Shown: positions 43,001 to 53,180, numbered from the stretch's first letter. The stretch: 64,000 nt of DNA from Callipepla californica brunnescens (GCA_023055505.1 JALIRH010000109.1:960501-1024500); one strand, 5' to 3'. Numbers and translations: made by a program. Notes: a model not told the origin generated them from the sequence alone.

Positions 43001-43013
43001 GGCTGGTGCTTAC

Positions 43014-43226
43014 CTGATAAGCGGCGGTAGCGTCGGCGCCGGCGTCAGCCCCCAGGGCCGAGAGCTTCTCCTTGAGCCGGTGGTGGGCGCGGTGCCGGAG
43101 GCAGTAGACGACCCCCGAAGCTGCCAGGACCCCGGCGATGCAGGCGAGCGAGAGGAGGGTGAGGAGGAGGAATTTGGCCGACTCTGCCTCTTCCCCGCGC
43201 TGCGGGAGCGGCGGGACGTGGTTTTT
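43014..43226 (-). CDS. PTPRN2: PTPRN2 exon: lumenal juxtamembrane stalk and transmembrane segment
   Basis: This internal coding exon is 213 nt, exactly 71 codons, phase 0 at both ends. Residues 1-18 ([18 protein letters not shown]) form the lumenal stalk. Residues 19-43 ([16 protein letters not shown] then AASGVVYCL) form the single membrane span. The basic [12 protein letters not shown] at 44-55 is the cytosolic anchor, and residues 56-71 end [25 protein letters not shown] followed by [10 protein letters not shown] and GADATAAYQ is the signature I recall for mammalian PTPRN2, around residues 600-670 of about 1,015. The acceptor is a long pyrimidine tract ending CTGCAG before 43226; the donor is CAG/GTAAGC at 43014/43013. 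The protein is a type I membrane glycoprotein of dense-core vesicles in neurons and endocrine cells, implicated in hormone and transmitter release. The exon is much more GC-rich than the other two. Confidence 0.97.
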
Positions 43227-43483
43227 CTGCAGGGGAGGAGAGAGAGAGAGAGGCAGCGCCTGAGTGCGCGGAGCGGAGCGGAGCGGTGCGGGGGCCCCGT
43301 CGGGGGAAGCCCCGGGCAGCGCCGGCTCGCAGCGAGGCCGGACCCCACGGCGGGCAGGGACAGCACCGAGACCCCCACCCCCCCACAACCTCCCGCCCCG
43401 CTCCGTCCCGTCCCTTCCCCGACCGTCTCCTCCCCTCCCGGCTTTCCGCTCCCGAAAGGCGGAGGCGGGCGCTGGGTGCCGGG

Positions 43484-43523
43484 TCATCCCCATCCCCCCT
43501 CCCCACCCCCCCCCCCCCCCCCC
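43484..43523 (-). other. C-rich tract, G-quadruplex potential on the transcribed-sense strand
   Basis: The plus strand has successive C runs ending in C18 at 43506-43523. The minus strand, which is the PTPRN2 sense strand, therefore has four or more G runs separated by one or two bases. The tract lies about 260 nt upstream of the transmembrane exon's acceptor. Confidence 0.85.
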
Positions 43524-43789
43524 GCACCGTACGGAGCAACGAGGGAAAATCCGTTTTTTTTTTCTCCTTATCTTAAGGGTGAGAAATAAAACATGAAACA
43601 ACAAAGAAAAAAAGAAAAAAAAAAAGAAAAAAAATAAGTAGGTGGCGGTCCTTTTGTTACAGAGGGAAAAGGATGGCATATATATACAAAAAAGAGCCTG
43701 ATAGTTCCAAACTCCTCCAACAACTATTATTATTTTTTTTTTTTTTGCAGCAATAGGAGAGGACCCTTCTCGCGCGTTTCACTTGTCTC

Positions 43790-44270
43790 CATGTGCTAAA
43801 AAGTTGTACAATAATTTCCCCTCATTAACTTCATTATAAGCTATATTAGCAACAATTAAAAACGCAACATGAAAATGAAAAGACCAGGCGCGCAAATTGC
43901 AGCAGGACTCATTTGGCCCGCGTTCCCCCTTTCACAATTACCAGGGAAATGAATTGAAAAGCACGCCCCTGCCTCAGCCCTGGTTGCTACAAGATGAGAA
44001 CAATTAGCAAACTCCTTTCCACCACCTAATTTCGCGTGGTAACAAAATGGATTTTTCCCCATGAATGCCTAGCCGGCCTATTCATTATCTCTCCTCTATT
44101 AGTAATTTTCTGCTCCGTATTCAGCTAGCCAGCTCTTAATTTCCTCCTGTCTTGCAGTGTACACAGTGGCTCTTATGTCAGGCCCGGTCCATTTTTATCT
44201 TGTAATCATAAAGGCCACCAAAGCAATTATCGCTGGTCTTGACTGTAAAAGCTTGTCATTAATTAGCCTC
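43790..44270. other. AT-rich block inside the CpG-rich zone, likely conserved non-coding element
   Basis: This sequence sits between two CpG-dense blocks and is sharply AT-rich. It has many homeodomain cores (for example GTCATTAATTAGCC at 44255-44268 and AACAATTAGC near 43999) and a TTTTATCTTGTAATC stretch near 44192. No repeat family or coding frame is visible. The abrupt change in base composition inside a GC-rich zone suggests selective retention. This is inference without alignment. Confidence 0.35.
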
Positions 44271-44279
44271 CTTGCCTTC

Positions 44280-45760
44280 AGTGCTGCGGATTAGCCGGGG
44301 CTGAGGCTGAGTTAATGGAAATGCGGCTTCAAGAAGCCTCACGGATTTTCTTGCGTGGACTCGGGGAGCGGAGGATGCTCGGCCGGCTCTGGAAGCCCCG
44401 GGGGCGGGCACGGACCCCACTCGGCCCGGCCCGGCTCGGCCCGGCCCGGCTCGCACCGCCCCTCGGCCCCTCCTCCCAATCCCACCAGCCACCAGGGGGA
44501 CGGGGCCGCTCCCTCCCTCCCCGGTGGGCTCCAGGGGCGGCTCCCCTCTCCCCCCACCCCGGGCCACCTGCCCCGGCCGCCGCGGGCCCGCAGACCGAGC
44601 CGGGAGGGGCAAACCCGACGGCATCACCCGGGGGCCCGGGGAGGAGCGGGGCTGCCGCGCTGTGCCATTAGCATTTCAGTGAAAGGGACGCCGTCCCCTC
44701 GGGGCCAGGGGTCGCGATCTGCATCTCAATAGGCGGCCCCCGCTAAAGGGCCGCCGCCCCCTCCTCGACGGCTGCGCCCCGGGACGTTAATCCGCCTCTC
44801 CGAGCCGCTCGGCCCCCCGATAGCGAGGCACAGAGGAGCCCCCACCGACCCCAGCTCGGGCCCCCCGCGGTGCCCGGGGCCACCCCGTCCCCCCCCCCCC
44901 CCCCTTTCCCCTCCCCCCGCTTCCCCCCAGCCCCGAGGGCGCGTCCCCGCCGCGCAGCCCCGGCTCCCCCCCGCCGCACTGCTCACGGATCTCCCCTTTC
45001 TCCGCTTTTAGCGCCGCGGTTTTAAACGCTTTTCCCTTCGCCGTTCGCCATGTGAAAGAGCCGCGCAAACGCCAGGGGGAAAGGGCTGTGCGAGGGAGAC
45101 AATGAAAATGACGGGAGCAAAGTGCTGTCAAGCGCCCTGAGTAAACACGGGGGAGAGAAGGAGCGTGCTTTCCCCTCGCCTCCCGTAGTTATAGTGACGG
45201 AGTGCCGCTTCCAACTTCTCCTCTCAGCGCCGGGCTCTGCCCGGAACAAAGCGGCGCGGCCAGAGATCGGCTTCTCCTAACGGGAAACGCGGGGAAACTG
45301 CCGGGTTTTGGGGCGCGGGGTGGGTTAGGGTGCCTTATGGGCATCGCATCGGGGAGCGTTTTCCGTGAGGAGCCCACGGAGCTGGAGCCTCTGGTGCCGG
45401 GCATCAGACGGCCAACGGCACGCAAAAAATCCACATCAAATCAAATAAAAACAAGGCAAAACACACGTCTTCCTAAGGAAGGAGCCAGGGATGACCACGA
45501 CGGAAGGGGCGACGGGGCAGCGGCAGCCGCACCTCTGCTCCATCACGTCGGGGCAGCCAGCCCCTCTCCCTGCCGCCGTCGGGGCGCGGAGCTTCCCCCT
45601 CTCCCCTCTCTGCCGTCGGGGTCCGGCTCCGGCTGCTCGGCCCCGCGTACACCTCTGCCGTCGGGAAGCTCAGGGCTGGGGCTGCAGTGAGGCCCGGCCC
45701 CGGGATGCGACCCAACGGGAGAACCTCAGCTCCCCGATGCGGCCAGCTCAGCCCCGTAGA
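44280..45760. promoter_or_regulatory. CpG island within the upstream intron
   Basis: This stretch of about 1.5 kb has high GC content and abundant CpG, including tandem CGGCCCGGC-type units near 44420-44450 and a C16 run at 44889-44904. A weak TTTAAA element at 45020-45026 is the only TATA-like motif I see. The long open frames on both strands here are artefacts of GC-rich, stop-poor sequence. It could be a promoter or a Polycomb-type unmethylated island. Which one cannot be told from sequence. Confidence 0.65.
44889..44904. repeat. C16 homopolymer with flanking C runs
   Basis: Sixteen consecutive C bases are followed by CCCC, CCCCCC and CCCCCC runs to about 44929. The minus strand is a strong G-quadruplex candidate. 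Such tracts are prone to sequencing dropout, so the exact length is uncertain. Confidence 0.9.
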
Positions 45761-45949
45761 GCCGCTGCTCTGCCCTTCCAGCAGACCAACCGTCAAATGA
45801 TGAAACGGTAAAAAAATGAATCCAGCGAGCTCGTTCCAAGCCCCCTCCTTCCGTCCCTCCCTCTCCCTCCCAGCCAGGAGCTGAGATTTCCCCTCGCCCA
45901 AACCTCTCATTCTTCTTTCCCCGCAATAAGGCCCCAGCCTGAAACGGAG

Positions 45950-46060
45950 CCCAGGGTTAATTGGAGGCGTCCTGTCAGACTTGACTCAAAATGGAAAGAA
46001 AAATGTTTAAATATTTATGAATTTGACATTTACAGTCGGATGTCTTTTAAGGCAGAACAC
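45950..46060. other. Candidate conserved enhancer-like element with AP-1 type site
   Basis: This AT-rich, non-repetitive stretch directly borders the CpG island. It contains TGACTCA at about 45983-45989, a TTTAAATATTTATGAATTTG segment near 46006-46025, and TAATTGGAGG at 45958. Motif content is suggestive only. Confidence 0.3.
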
Positions 46061-47728
46061 CTCTCCCTGTGCTCGCTCCGGCTGCCGTGGTGCGCGCCTG
46101 GGGTGGAAGGGGAACAATAGCTGTTGCATAACAAGAAAAACAAATCACCTTTCTTTCCCCTAAGGCTTAACAAATAAATAGACCACATAAATTACACATA
46201 ATTAAATATTAAACTCGGCTACATGTAAGTATGCATTTTTTAAACTTTATAGAGCTGAATATATTGACATCCCCCTGAATGATTTCCTTTTCGGAAACAC
46301 GTGTAGCACGAGTCCCAACGAAGGCAAAACCACTGATCCCAAACGGAGGGCTTAGGAAGTAACTCCAAATACTCAGGCTTTGCTCTCTGCTTGCTTTGCA
46401 ATGGCCCAAACCATGCTGAACTCTAGAAGACAAAGCTTTGGCCCATCCCAGAGCATCACACCTACCACTTCCACTCTTCCATTCTATGACTCTACACTCA
46501 CCAGTGCTTGCTGGAGCTACACCGCTTCCACAAGGGCTGTTCTGTTGTTGTCACGATTATTTCAAGAGGGGAAAAAATGCACGGGATCTGATCTCGCATT
46601 GGCTTTCCCAGTCCCTTGGCAGAGCGCATCTACACACACCCCAAAGTGAACCAGTCAATGGCGCGGCGTAACGCCGGAGTCACAAATCACCGCTCGAATC
46701 AAAGCGCCGCGTCCCGTTCCGCGGTGTCATCCCATGATTCAGCACAACCGCCGACGTCTCCAACAAATCCCAGGCAAATGGCAGTAAATATTTAATGGAG
46801 GCTTCCATGTAAATAAGTTCACGCACCTACGTTGGAAGAAGGGGAAGGGAAAGCCTTTGTGACAGCAGAGAGGGCTCCGTGCAGGGGTGTGAGCGCTCAC
46901 CTTCCAGATGCCTCAGCAGAATTAACTCCGTTATTCCCTCTAGGAGACGGGGCCTGATTCTGCTCCAGGCTGAAGCAGAACTCTCGCTGAAGTTGAGGTT
47001 TGATTCCACTTTGTCAGTGTAAGGAGGTATTCCTGACTTCAGCACTCAGCTGCTGAGCCTTCCCTGCACATTGTCAAGGCAAAACCCCTGTGATTCCTTT
47101 AGGAATAACCTCACACTGCATTTTTTTTTTTGCAGTCTGTGCATTTCTTGATTATTACATTGCTATCAGGTAGATTGGTTTCTGAGCAGTAATTAAAAAA
47201 AAAAAAGGCAGATTTCTTTGTAAACATGGGCAAAAGGAGCAACCTGAGAATATGATTTGTTTCAAAATATCAGAACGTTCAAAAACTCGAGAGGTGCTAT
47301 TTTTAATTTGGAATTCACTATAGAATCTAATAAATGAGAGAAGTGAGGTGGAAATAATCATGTATTAATTCTGTGCATTACAAAATCTTTTCAGAAGCTA
47401 TTATCAGAGCAAGAGGCATTGTGGTTTGGATTCAGGGTGGGAGAAATCCTTTGTGCAACTGAAAGCTATTGTTCCTCTGTGCAGATGAAATTGTACTTGC
47501 AAATCTGCCATTCAAGGAGGGAAAAGAGTGCCTGGGCAGAAGAAAAGAATTCTACAAGAAAATCATTCTTCTTAGAAATAAACTTCAGGAAAATAAGTTC
47601 TAGCTCACCAGCTTTTTTTTGTTTTTGTTTTTCTAAAAGGACCCTTTGCTAATAGGCTCGGTGCTAGAAGGGAACGTGTGTTATTTCCTTGATTGAGGAA
47701 ACATGAAAGAAAGGGATGGGTGGGGGTC

Positions 47729-47820
47729 TGTGTGGGTGTATATACAATATGTACTCTCATATGTATACATACATACATACATATATACACACACACACAT
47801 ATATATACACACGTATACAT
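47729..47820. repeat. Compound (CATA)n/(CA)n/(TA)n microsatellite
   Basis: A 90-bp low-complexity tract is built of CATA units (about 47763-47785), a short CA run and TA-rich flanks. It is probably polymorphic. The short frames across it translate to repetitive tyrosine/histidine/threonine peptides and are not genes. Confidence 0.9.
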
Positions 47821-48879
47821 CTGCTCTTTAAAATAAATCCAAACTTAAATCCACTTCTTGTGAATTCCTGCTGCAGGGTGACAGGGGATAGAGGATGAGA
47901 TGCTTTATGCTCTTCTAAGTTTGATAGGTCACTAGAAACCCAGAGGTGCGCTCGGCATCAGGACAAACCTGGCTACCTCAGTCTACCCTAGGAAACCTAC
48001 AGATGTGCCTTTCCTTTGTAAAGTAAGAAAGCGAAATGAAGGGAAAGCAGCAGCTCCCTCGGTTTGGTGCCTGTCCCTCCTCACCCAGGCGGGTCCGTGG
48101 GGCACAGGGCCTGGGGATGCTCACAGCATGGGTTTTGGTCCAGCACTGCACAGCTGCCCGGCCGGGGCTACTTGTTGGTGCTTCAAGGGGGTATCTGTAG
48201 AGTGTGGAAGATTTGTGTGGGGGCTGCTCGGCCTCCCTCCTTGCACCCCCCTGCCCAGCTCACCCGGTGCCAGGATGGCTTTCAGCAGATGTCAGTTCAT
48301 CACCTGAAATGAGGTCAACATAATGCTTTTACTCGAGAGGGTGAAATCGGAGGGGAAGGTGCTTCTGGCTTCTTCTAGGGGTTGGGAAGATTAGACAAAT
48401 CGAAGGGCACAATGGGCAGATGGATTTCTGGGAACTGCAGCTTATTCAAATCACTGAGAAAGGTCACTGCGAGAGCCACAGATCTATTCATCGGTGAGGG
48501 CACAATGATCTTTCCGCAACCTTCCACACCACAAAGCACTCTGGAGCGTCTCTATACCTTTTAGTAGGATTAGTACCGCGAACAATGACTGAATACAATC
48601 AAGAATTCAGTGAGTTCAAAGATCCCTTGATCAATGGTGGATATTTTCCTCCTGGAGGCAAACAGAAGCGAAGTTTCTGGTTAGAGTTACGAGAAACGTT
48701 GATAGGCATTGTCCTGAGTCCCACTACGAGGCGATGCTGAGATGCCCAGAGGTCTGAGAACCCCGAAGAAGTTTGTGGTGGAAGGTTGTGAAAGAGGAAA
48801 CGTATCGTAAACTTCAAGATTTTCTCGAGGATCTGGGTATTTAGTTAAAGCACGGCACGAAAGCCTACAGCATCAGCGA

Positions 48880-49760
48880 GATGTGCAGGGATAACACACG
48901 GACGGGAAACGGGACAGCCATATCCACGCCTGCGGAGGAGGAAGGTAAAGCCGGAGGTGCGGAGAGGAGACGCCGGGTGAAGAAACTTCCATTCCCAGCT
49001 CCGAGGAGCGATGCGGGGAAAGCAGCAGAACGCGAGCCTCCTCAGCCCGGGCTTTGTCAGTCAGAGCGAAACAGATAAGCAGAGGGGACAGAGCAGGTCC
49101 AAGCCGCAAAACCGAGCCGAGAGGTCGGCCAGCGACAGCGGAGCTCGGTCAGATATCTCCGGCAAACAGCAACGCGAGCCGCCGGGACCTAACGCCGACG
49201 GCACAGCGCTCGGAGACGAGCTGAAAGCGCCCACCGAGCGGCTCTCGGAGCGCAGCCGGAGCCCCGCAGCGGAGCGGCCGCCCCGTCCCACGCCGGGCCC
49301 CGCCGGCCGCCCCCACTCCCCCCGCGTGCCGAGCGGGCTCCGACGGGGCGGGCACGCCTCGGCCCCGCTCGCCCCTCGCCTCCATCCCCGCTCCCGGAGC
49401 GGCTCACCGCCGCCCGCACGCCCCGCTCCGCGTTTACCTGCTGCCACGGCGCTGCCGCCGGCGGGCCGCCACCGGCTCCTCCCTCGGAGGGCTCGGCGCA
49501 CCTCGGCGGGCTCCAGCCGTCCTCCCCCGCTGCCCCGGCTTTCCCATCTCTTCCCCTCCTCCTCCGCGCAGACAAAGGCGGAGGCGGCGGCCACGAGCGC
49601 TCCGCGCAGCCCCGAGCGCTCCGGGGGCAGCGGGCGGCCCCGGGCGGCCCCGCGGGGCGCGGGCGGAGGATGCCGGCGCGCCCCGACGCTGCCCTCCTTA
49701 TATCGGGCCGCTCGCAGCCCCTGCCGGCTGCCGCACATGGCCCATCCACCGGTTGCTATA
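48880..49760. promoter_or_regulatory. CpG island with internal promoter candidate
   Basis: This CpG-dense block of about 0.9 kb runs from roughly 48880 to 49760. CpG falls off abruptly at the minus-strand CCAAT/TATA region on its right side. This is the arrangement expected when an island covers a first exon and the beginning of the following intron on the minus strand. The plus-strand frame at 49011-49802 and the minus-strand frame at 49061-49780 are stop-poor GC-rich artefacts as far as I can tell. Confidence 0.7.
49438..49668 (-). other. Candidate alternative first exon
   Basis: This is a predicted transcript start about 30 nt downstream of the TATA-like box, ending at a consensus donor (GCAGCAG/GTAAAC; last exon base 49438, GT at 49437-49436). 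The next good minus-strand acceptor I recognise is that of the PTPRN2 transmembrane exon, 6.2 kb away. The only ATG in the candidate exon is at 49547-49545. It opens 36 codons plus two bases, which would read the transmembrane exon out of frame. The exon could be a 5' untranslated exon for a shortened PTPRN2, or belong to a non-coding transcript. The start is an estimate. Confidence 0.4.
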
Positions 49761-49798
49761 GCGATGCCTCCCCTCCACATGTTGCTGGCAGCAATTGG
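49694..49798 (-). promoter_or_regulatory. Candidate internal minus-strand promoter (CCAAT and TATA-like boxes)
   Basis: Reading the minus strand, CCAAT lies at 49798-49794, an X-box-like GTTGC half site lies within 49751-49766, and TATAAGG lies at 49702-49696. The CCAAT to TATA spacing is about 90 bp, and the CpG island begins immediately downstream. The order and spacing match a classical promoter. RFX-type X-boxes are common at neuronal and ciliary genes, but the second half here is degenerate. Use as a promoter is inferred. Confidence 0.45.
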
Positions 49799-50246
49799 CT
49801 AAGGAGGTCTGGGCTGTTCAGAAACCCTTCGCCGGTGTGAGGCGATGAATGGACACCGCCTGTGTCACTCATTTGGAAACGCTGTTTGGGGTTTCTGTTG
49901 TGGATGTGGGATTTTTTTTTTTAACGCGTTCCCCCCACACACACCCGGTCTTTTTTTTTTTTTTCTTTTTTTTTTTTTGTGCTACTCTCTCAAGATGGAA
50001 GCGGTGGGGGCAGAACAATGACGGAGGAGCAACCCCCACCACCCCAAAAAAATAAATAAAATCAAATCAGGACAGCGCAGTAAACCTAAAGAGCATGAGA
50101 GCATTTGCATGACAATACAGCAAAGAGCCCTGCGACGTCTCTTCCTGAAAGGACCTGCCTGCAATAAAAATAATAAAACCAAAACATCCCAGGGGCGAGC
50201 ACAGAAGGGCCAAACTTTTCCCCATCCGTCCACGATATCGCACGGA

Positions 50247-50271
50247 GGGTGGGGGGGGGGAGGGGGGGGGG
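50247..50271 (+). other. G-quadruplex-forming tract
   Basis: GGG, T, G10, A, G10 on the plus strand gives at least four G runs with one-base loops. It lies in the GC-rich flank beyond the CpG island. Confidence 0.9.
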
Positions 50272-51441
50272 AAGGAGGCTCTCCCGCACATCTCGGCCTG
50301 AACCCGCAGAACGAAGCGGCCCCTGCAGGTGACAGGTCCCACGAAGCCTCCTTTCCCACTTCTCTATTGTTCCCCCCTGCCACGACAGCTGGAGATGGCA
50401 GGCAGGGACCAGGGGAGAGCTTCTCTTCCCGTTCCCCGCGCGTTCTGCGTCCCCCTCCCTCCCTTCCCCACCCCTCTCCCCCCCCGGGGGAAACCCGCCT
50501 GAGTCAGCACAGCCCCAAATCCCCGGGCCAGAGAGGCTGCCGGGCCGGGCTGCCCGTTCCTGCAGCCCCAGGAGCTGTCGAGGGTCCGACCTGCTGCAGC
50601 AGCAGTGGACCGTGGCTTCCCGGCAAGGCTTGATCTCTTCACAACCGCCCCTGTGACACCCTAGCAAGCCTGGGGGTAGCTTTCCCTTTCTTCTTTCCCA
50701 TTCCTTTATTATTAATTTACAATAATTTCACTCAAGGCTCCTTCCCCTTGAGTCCCTCTGCAGGGCCTGCCCTAGGAGCCCAGGAAGGGTAAGGGGCAGC
50801 CCATAATCCCAGAGCATTGCTCCTGCCCCAGTACAACCCCACTGAAGCCCACAGGGAAGTAGCAGCAGTGTTGTTCTGCCACTTCCAGAAAGAGGAGAGC
50901 TGTTAAACCGCAGTCCCACCCATCTCAGGTTTAGGAAGATACAGCTCACATTGGCAGAACACAAGTTCCAACCATCACGTTCTTAGGGGAGAACAGGTAC
51001 ACCTCACATTCTGCTCACAGAAGCCCCTTCAGCATTCCCACAGCTTAAAGCAAGCTCGGCTTCTACCAGTATTCAACCAGTTCCATTTCCAGTGCACAGC
51101 CCCAGCAATGGCTCTGCTGCCACCACACCTTCCACCAGCATCCTGTGCCCATGGCACACACAGTTTGTTCACTAACAAATATTACTCAGGTAGGAAGATA
51201 AATGAACTCACCAGGAGATTTTATTAACACATGTGTTTGCACATTGAACCTCCCAGTGAACTGCCTCAAACTGATACCTACTTCCATTCCCTTCGGTGTT
51301 TATATTACTCATTTACACATACTGTAATCATCATTTGTTGGGTGAATGCTGTGTCTTCCTAGGGCTGCTGGGAGACAAACTGGTGGAGCAAGACATTGAC
51401 CAAAAGAGCCAAGAGACAACATGGTACTACTTAAGATGTTC

Positions 51442-51442
<1 letters not shown>

Positions 51443-51474
<32 letters not shown>
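51443..51474. repeat. (TG)16 microsatellite
   Basis: A perfect TG run of about 32 bp lies in the upstream intron and reads as CA in the PTPRN2 transcript. Intronic CA runs can bind hnRNP L and affect splicing, but no exon is nearby. Confidence 0.97.
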
Positions 51475-51476
<2 letters not shown>

Positions 51477-52789
51477 CTTTTGAGGAATTTAGAGTGAAAT
51501 TTGAAACACTTTTCATCTTTTATGTCATTTCCATGACTGTTAACTCTTGCTAAATACAACACTTGAAAAGATTCCAGCATCAAACCACAGAGAAAGCATT
51601 ATTTTAACAGATTAGTTAATGTTCTGGTCACTAAATGCAAGATGTGCTGCCAGCTACAATAAATGATGTTGAGTACTTCACCAGTTTAAAACTTGTAAAA
51701 CGTTTTTAAAGCCCTCGTGGTGCTGCTGCTCACAGCCCTCATCTGAGAGTCAGCAAACCAGTACTTGCTAAGTTACTCAGTTGAAAATGAGCTTTACATT
51801 TAGGCCATCTAAACAACATTTGCTTTTTTTCTTCCCACATGATTTAATGCATTTGTAAATAGGAAAACACCACAAAACCGATCAGTGGCATTTCAAGAGA
51901 GAGGATGTCTAAATTTTGCCTTTTTTCTGGAAAACGTTTTTAAGGAAAAATGACTTTGAGACACTTTCTGTATTTTCAGTACATGTAAAATAATGGGATT
52001 TGGAGGGCTCATGGCAATGTTCACTCAAAATAAAGAGCTGAATTTGAACCATGCTAAGCAGAAAGATCCTACTGTGGATCTCAAGATTGAAATGAAAATG
52101 ATTCAGGAACATAATTCAAGTTTGCACAGTCTGACAGCCAGTAATGTTCCATGTTTGTTTGGGCTCCCCCTAGAAGACTCTTCTTCATTCCCAGATACCA
52201 AGAAGCACTCTGACCCTCTGCCCTTGGTTTCTGATTGATGTCATGTTGGAAATCTGCCTGTAGTGTTTTAAGTTCAGTTACTTCTGCAAATGCCTACACA
52301 ACCTACAACATGACATAGATTTTCATTCTTTTAAAGGGTGCATAATTAAGATAAGAGCCATTTAATCTCATTTGTTGTTTTGCTGCCATCTTGTCAAAAA
52401 GTTTCACCTAGCGTACTCCGGAGCCTCACTAGTTACATATCAACCCAAGACTGTTGCACAGGTTTTCCCATAGATTTTCTGCCCATGTATCTTAATATCA
52501 GAGTTAAATTTCCTTCACTCCCATGAAAATAAGTTTTCCTAATATTCACTTTCTGAACAATTTTCCAAATTACATTAATCTCAGGAACGCACATCTCACA
52601 GAAGAGAGAGAGCACTCATGCCAAGAAAACACCGCACCTTTCTTATCAATAAAGCCAGCACTCAGGGCTGCAACTTGAAAATGGACTTGGAAGAACGTTA
52701 ACTATTGAGCTTCACTAAGTTTTCTGTCATCTTTTTGCATTCATCTCTGAAGAACAACACCAGCCACTTCCCAATTCCAAGCAAATTCT

Positions 52790-53060
52790 AGAGCTCTCAT
52801 CTTTATTAAGAAAATGATTTCAGTCTGGCTAAGATGAGTCTAATTAATGTCTTGCATTTTTAAACCGATCAACTAGATTTGAGCTGCGTACTATTCTTCA
52901 GAGACAACTTAAAATATTAATTAAGAGCGCATTCTCCATTTAATTACATTAATACAGTTTCAATAAATAAAAGTTTTATGCTTCATCAAATCAAACAAAC
53001 TTGAATGCAGATTATCCTATTGATTATTTCTCTGCTCTCATTGGTCCCTTTGACTGTTTT
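52790..53060. other. AT-rich block resembling a conserved non-coding element
   Basis: This repeat-free stretch contains many TAATTA/ATTAAT cores (for example AATATTAATTAAGAG near 52914 and TTTAATTACATTAATAC near 52939). It ends in a CATTGGTCC CCAAT-type site near 53039. It looks like a developmental enhancer by composition, but conservation was not tested. Confidence 0.3.
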
Positions 53061-53180
53061 GAAATGAGAAAGAGATGCAAAAGGTTTGGAGGTCTGCACT
53101 GGTAGAATGAGGTCCAGCTCTCAAGGAAGGTGAGCTCAGCCCTTCAAAAGTGTTGCTCTGATAATACACTGCTTGTAAAG

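Larger units (their letters stand above)
24074..43013 (-). other. PTPRN2: PTPRN2 intron of 18,940 bp between transmembrane and linker exons
   Basis: This intron is bounded by donor GTAAGC at 43013-43008 and acceptor CAG ending at 24074. It is phase 0. Contents include CR1 fragments at 29031-29093, 30171-30262 and 37598-37800, a longer CR1 copy at 35995-37224, poly-A stretches (for example 35979-35994, 40239-40254, 41739-41754) and AT-rich blocks that may be conserved elements (27420-27960, 39225-39330, 40790-40990). Open frames of about 150 codons at 28118-28576, 31496-31942 and 42001-42468 show no recognisable family and are expected by chance in this much sequence. Confidence 0.9.
42880..43560. 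promoter_or_regulatory. CpG-dense block around the transmembrane exon
   Basis: CpG dinucleotides are frequent through and around the 43014-43226 exon, in contrast to the CpG-poor introns. It is the first of several CpG-rich blocks up to about 49.8 kb. An exonic CpG island inside a gene may mark an internal promoter or simply reflect local GC-biased evolution in birds. I see no promoter elements in correct order within this block. Confidence 0.6.

Noticed and set aside
42786..43589. 267-codon plus-strand open frame over the transmembrane exon
   Set aside because: It is the antisense shadow of the PTPRN2 exon and its GC-rich flanks.
47100..47140. Plus-strand splice-acceptor-like tract (T-run followed by GCAG)
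   Set aside because: The gene is on the minus strand, there is no open exon after it, and T-runs followed by CAG are frequent by chance.
49011..49802. 263-codon plus-strand open frame in the CpG island
   Set aside because: It is GC-rich, stop-poor sequence with arginine/proline/alanine-rich low-complexity translation on both strands and no recognisable domain.
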